The notes beneath the pieces were generated by a model, which was given only the letters and a program-made list of their open reading frames with translations, was not told the origin of the DNA and searched no databases. A stretch of 64,000 nt of DNA from Gonium pectorale. Its lineage: Eukaryota; Chlorophyta; Chlorophyceae; Chlamydomonadales; Volvocaceae. Shown piece by piece: positions 60,201 through 64,000 of this stretch (position 1 is the stretch's first letter; every line of letters begins with the position of its first letter). The DNA lies in NCBI GenBank assembly GCA_001584585.1, contig LSYV01000007.1:1969102-2033101 (forward strand). The letters run 5' to 3'. The position numbers were made by a program, and so were the translations under genes.

Positions 60201-63200
60201 CTCCGCCCCTCAGGCTGGCGTGTCAGAGGAGTCCGGCTCTGTCCAATACGCCTGCAACGTGGATGGGGTGGCTACACCGGTGCGTAGGAGGATTGATGAA
60301 CATGGAACCCAGGGGTGCTCCTAGTTGGCGTGGCTACTGGGTGGCAGGCATCCCTTCGCATCCGCTGTGTCCGTGTTGGGGCGGGATGCGCACCCGAAGT
60401 GCATTCCAGGGGCACGTGACTGTGAGTTCCTGGTTCTGTATCCACCGCGTTGCTCCAAATTCCTTGGATTCCTTTATGAGTGTGAATGAGGTCACTTGGA
60501 CAAGAGCTCCTGTCAACAAGCGCAGTCCTGGCTAAGCGCGCTAGGCGCCGCACGCAAGCAGGGGTGTGTGCGGATCAGGGATACTACCTGCGTCGCAACA
60601 TAAGCTGAAAGCGGTGGCGAACCGGTCTTCTGCCCTCCCTTCCCCCGGCATTCAGGTGGAGTTGTCTGTGCAGTACACTCCAGCCCAGCTGCAGCCTCCG
60701 TCGCCATTGCCGCCCAGTCCGAGGCCACCGTCGCCGACACCACCCTCCCCGGGGCCGCCCTCCCCTATTCCACCATCGCCGACGCCGCCTTCGCCAGCTC
60801 CGCCTTTGCCAGCTCCGCCTTTGCCAGCTCCGCCTTTGCCTGCGCCGCCATCGCCTGCGCCGCCATCGCCTGCGCCGCCATCGCCTGCGCCGCCATCGCC
60901 AGCGCCGCCGTCGCCAGCGCCGCCGTCACCGCCGCCTCCTGACTGCCTCCACTGGGATCCGTCGAACACCACAAGTAGCCAAGCCTCGGATAGCGGCCCG
61001 GCCGACACCTGCCAGGACCAGGCGGTAGGTGCGGGTGGGCGGGGAACTGCTAGCGTTAGTCGACACGCAGGGGCGCCGGTGGCAGCTACACAGTCTCGGA
61101 CCTTTGGAAGATTCACAGGGTAGCCCACGGTGTGCATGCCGCGCGCTTATGTGCACGATGCACTTAGAAGAATGTGTGGGATGGAGCTGTGGACCATAGC
61201 CCGCTTCATCTCATCCAGAAGGTGCCCGTGCTTTGACAGGCCTGCCTTGGAATATACTACTCATCTGGGACGTGCAAGTACAATGTTGCCGTTGGAGGAG
61301 TGTTGTACACGTACTGCCAGGTGAGCCGCGGTGTCTGCGTGGTGCACATGACGGGTCTTGAAGGGCGTGACTCGCATGGGTGTATACGCCAGGGTTGGCG
61401 ATGCGCACGCTGAGCAACCCGGCGCCAGGTTGCTCAGCTTGCGCATGATAGGTTTTGATGAAAGGCAAGCTCAGATGCGGCCGCACCATAGGCCATGCTA
61501 TGAACTAATAATGACAGCAGCACACGAAGCTTCCCTTGAGACATATGACAGAACTCTCAAAATGAACTTCCGTTCCTCGTCCAGTCGTCTTGCCGTTCAT
61601 GTCACCCCTTGAGCTAATTGAGCCCAGCTGCAACGCCTTCCCCGGCCCCCTTTCCATAGGTTTGCCTTTACTGGTCGGACGAACGCAACTGCCCCAAGCG
61701 GTCAGACCAGACGATCAGCCACGTGTGCTCGGGCGACCAGTTCATGTCCGTCCTCAGCTCCTCTGGTGCTGCTCCCATCGTTGGCGCCACCAACAAGCGG
61801 GAAACTTGGAAATCGGGGACTATCGGTGAGCGGGCACCAATGGATTGCGGCTCCATGCAGCGCACCCACCGGGACCGGGCATGCAAGCGGGGGAGCTGCT
61901 AGGGCAGGCAGGCAGGCAAGCAAGGCAGCCAGGCAGTCCACCGGGCCGGGTGAGGCCCGTATGCTGTCATGTACCGCACGGGTAGGAATTGTTGTGCATC
62001 CTTGGTGCAAGCTGCCCAGGCTGGTTACCACTCCGGTGCGCCGCCGTACCTACACCGCCGTACGCCGCACCGCCGTACCGTCCGTTGCAGCGCTGCCAGG
62101 AGGCTCTGCTCCGTCATGCCCTCGGAAACTTTCATGGCATCCATTCGGTCCGCTTTGTTCCGCTCCCTTTTTCCATTCCACAGAGCGCTACTGCCAGTGG
62201 GTCCGTTGGAACGGCTCCAGCAGCAGCGTGCCTGTCAGCTTCTCCGTCAAGGACGGGAACGGCCTCTGCCTGTCGGGTGAGCAGATAATGGCCATGTTTA
62301 TATGTCGGTGGAATGCATCTTGTGAGCTTGGAGAGGGAGGGCGCCTGTGGGTGCCGCGTTAACTGCCCGCTAACGCCTTGCTGCTGCGTAGGCGAATTGC
62401 AAACCATCAGTGCGCTGCGATGTGTGTCCGTTACACGATTTTCGCTTGGCATCGTTCATGTGTGACCTATGAGCATACGGATGGCGCGGCTCGCAACTCT
62501 GCTGCATGCCTTTCCTTTGAAGTCGCACGCACATCCGCGCTGGAGGGCGGAACCCGACTGGTTTGGGACGCGCCCTACATGTTCACTGCGCTTACCCCGA
62601 TTGTCTGGCAGGCTCCTCGACTAGCCTGGGTGTGGTGATCAACGGTGTCAGCGCAACATGTCAGGTGTGTGCAAACCCAAAGGGGCCCGTGCAGATGAGC
62701 ATGGTGCAATCATCTCGACGTGTCCTGCCTCTTGCCCACTTCTGCATTCAAGGCCAGCATGCATCCGTTTCCTCGGCATCAGGGGTCCGTTCAATGCCTT
62801 TCCCGGGCAATAGGGTTGGCTCGCCTCAAATAGATCTTGACCGTTAGAACGACGGCTCGCCGTTGCTGACACGTTGCGCGCGTTAGTTCTACCTGGTAGG
62901 TTGATCGTTGGATACGTAACGGTCCACACAAGCTGTGCGTCGTGCCACGCACGTTCTCCTCAGGCACCACGTACCATCAATGGCGAGCTTGCAGGCTGCG
63001 GCGGGGGTGATCAGGCGAATGAATGCCTGTGGACCCTACAAGTTCCCCGACCCGGAACATCCGGCTTCAAGTGCGGCTCCCCGCCACCGTCGCCAATGCC
63101 TCCCTCGCCACGGCCATCACCACCCCGGCCCCCTTCACCGCGGCCATCACCACCTCAGCCTCCCTCACCGCAGCCTCTCTTTTCCCAGCCACCATTGCCA

Positions 63201-64000
63201 TCCCCACCCTCACCCCGGCCTCCGTCACCCACGCCGCCTTCACCTACGCTAGTGTCTCGCGAGCCGACCTCTCCTGGGCCGCCTCGGCCAGAGCCCCAAT
63301 CATCCCCGCCGTATGCGATTACCTCCAGCCCAATGACCCCAAGTCCCACCCCACCATACGGTAATGTTGGCAGCGGATCCTCACCGCCGCCTCCCAAGGA
63401 GGGGTCCGCCAGCTCCCTGCCGCCGCCAGGGTATGATAAGCCATCACCTCCGCCTCCCAAAGAGGGTGACGCCAGCTCCCCGCCGCCGTCAGGGTCTGAT
63501 GAGGCCTCACCGCCTCCTCGCAAGGAGGGTGACGCCAGCTCCCTGCCGCCGCCAGGGTCTGATGAGGCCTCACCGCCACCTCCCAAAGAGGGTGACGCCA
63601 ACTCCCCGCCGCCGTCAGGGTCTGATGATGAGGCCTCACCGCCACCTCCCAAGGAGGGTGACGCCAGCTCCCCGCCGCCGCCAGGGTCTGATGAGGCCTC
63701 CCCGCCTCCTCCCAAGGAGGGTGACGCCAGCTCCCCACCGCCGCCAGGGTCTGATGAGGCCTCCCCGCCTCCTCCCAAGGAGGGTGACGCCAGCTCCCCA
63801 ACGCCGTCAGGGTCTGATGAGGCCTCACCGCCACCTCCCAAAGAGGGTGACGCCAGCTCACCGCCGCCGTCAGGGTCTGATGATGACGCCTCGCCGCCTC
63901 CTCCCAAGGAGGGTGACGCCAGCTCCCCGCCGCCGCCAGGGTCTGATGAGGCCTCCCCGCCTCCTCCCAAGGAGGGTGACGCCAGCTCCCCAACGCCGCC
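57272..64000 (+). CDS. Large secreted hydroxyproline-rich matrix protein (3' end beyond window)
   Basis: Predicted extracellular-matrix or cell-wall glycoprotein. Exon 1 (57272-57721) starts with a signal peptide ([20 protein letters not shown]) and ends in a Cys-rich piece ([16 protein letters not shown]). Later phase-consistent exons: 59083-59178, 59396-59543, 59800-59936, 60214-60279, 60656-61024, 61240-61320, 61660-61825, 62184-62276, 62612-62664, and 62964 past the window edge. Exons between 57722 and 59082 are unresolved; an exon at about 58190-58302 with donor GTAAGT is possible. Globular pieces include [58 protein letters not shown] and [20 protein letters not shown], with regular Cys and several N-x-S/T sites. 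Two Pro linkers divide them: SPAPPSP-type at 60690-60945 and [15 protein letters not shown] from 63080. The architecture recalls pherophorins, but I do not recognise their domain, so the family is open. Confidence 0.75.
60690..60945 (+). repeat. Pro-rich (P/S/A) coding repeat
   Basis: About 85 codons built of PPSPxPPSP and APPSP units, read in frame inside exon 60656-61024 of the matrix protein. Short units such as CCTGCGCCGCCATCG recur several times exactly, suggesting slippage. Such stretches are hydroxylated and arabinosylated in algal wall proteins. Confidence 0.85.
61903..61936. repeat. GGCA microsatellite in a matrix-protein intron
   Basis: Short (GGCA)n with imperfect units in the intron between exons 61660-61825 and 62184-62276. 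A second small repeat of CCGCCGTAC units follows at about 62040-62083. Confidence 0.7.
63370..64000 (+). repeat. 63-bp in-frame tandem repeat in the matrix protein
   Basis: About ten copies, continuing past the window, of a 21-codon unit reading [21 protein letters not shown] with small variants. Exact spacing between successive TCTGATGAGGCCTC motifs is 63 bases (for example 63495 and 63558); two copies carry one extra GAT codon (66 bases). Copies differ at a few positions only, so the array is young or homogenised. It places an acidic-basic KEGD/SDE segment between each Pro block. Confidence 0.93.

Noticed and set aside
63155..63970. 271-codon Gly/Glu/Ser repeat frame on the minus strand
   Set aside because: Antisense of the 63-bp array; kept open by the repeat, while the plus-strand frame joins upstream exons in phase.
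63370..64000. CRISPR-like array
   Set aside because: The copies are contiguous coding repeats with no unique spacers, in a eukaryotic gene.
1..64000. tRNA or rRNA genes, bacterial operons, prophage
   Set aside because: Reading both strands by eye I saw no tRNA-like cloverleaf, rRNA or prokaryotic gene arrangement. A covariance-model scan would be needed to exclude small RNAs.

Overview
The window looks like nuclear DNA of a volvocine green alga (Chlamydomonas/Gonium/Tetrabaena type). It is GC-rich, its genes are cut into many short exons, and 3' ends carry the green-algal TGTAA polyadenylation signal. The proteins include a gametolysin-type M11 protease, hydroxyproline-rich (SPPPP) wall proteins, plastid MinE, a CRM-domain protein and volvocine-type LINE debris. 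A 20-base run of N at 15085-15104 marks a scaffold gap. I built exons by following conserved protein motifs and requiring splice phases to match. Ten gene models close this way, at least over their conserved parts.

Layout. 1-1202 (-): Yippee-like zinc protein, running off the left edge. 1440-3640 (-): coding-like exons I cannot identify. 3809-about 13106 (-): DEMETER/ROS1-type 5-methylcytosine DNA glycosylase whose C-terminal tail ends in a DnaJ J domain. 13770-16480 (+): broken non-LTR retrotransposon around the gap. 17838-20209 (-): WEE1 kinase. About 20985-24512 (+): bestrophin-like anion channel. 26451-32034 (+): CDK11 (PITSLRE) kinase. 33203-37346 (-): ER protein joining a saposin/canopy-like region, a ShKT module and an OS-9-like MRH domain. 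38562-42506 (-): gametolysin-like M11 protease with a proline-rich tail. 43637-49558 (-): exocyst subunit EXO70. 50707-51760 (-): plastid division factor MinE. 54610-55368 (-): CRM/YhbY-domain protein. 57272 to beyond 64000 (+): large secreted matrix protein with two proline-rich linkers, the second a 63-bp tandem repeat.

These are ordinary independent eukaryotic genes, not an operon. Functional themes are cell-cycle control (WEE1, CDK11), secretion and wall building (EXO70, M11 protease, matrix protein, MRH protein), plastid biology (MinE, CRM protein) and DNA demethylation. The most unusual items are the DEMETER-J-domain protein, the saposin/ShKT/MRH fusion, and four GC-AG introns among roughly 90 inferred introns.
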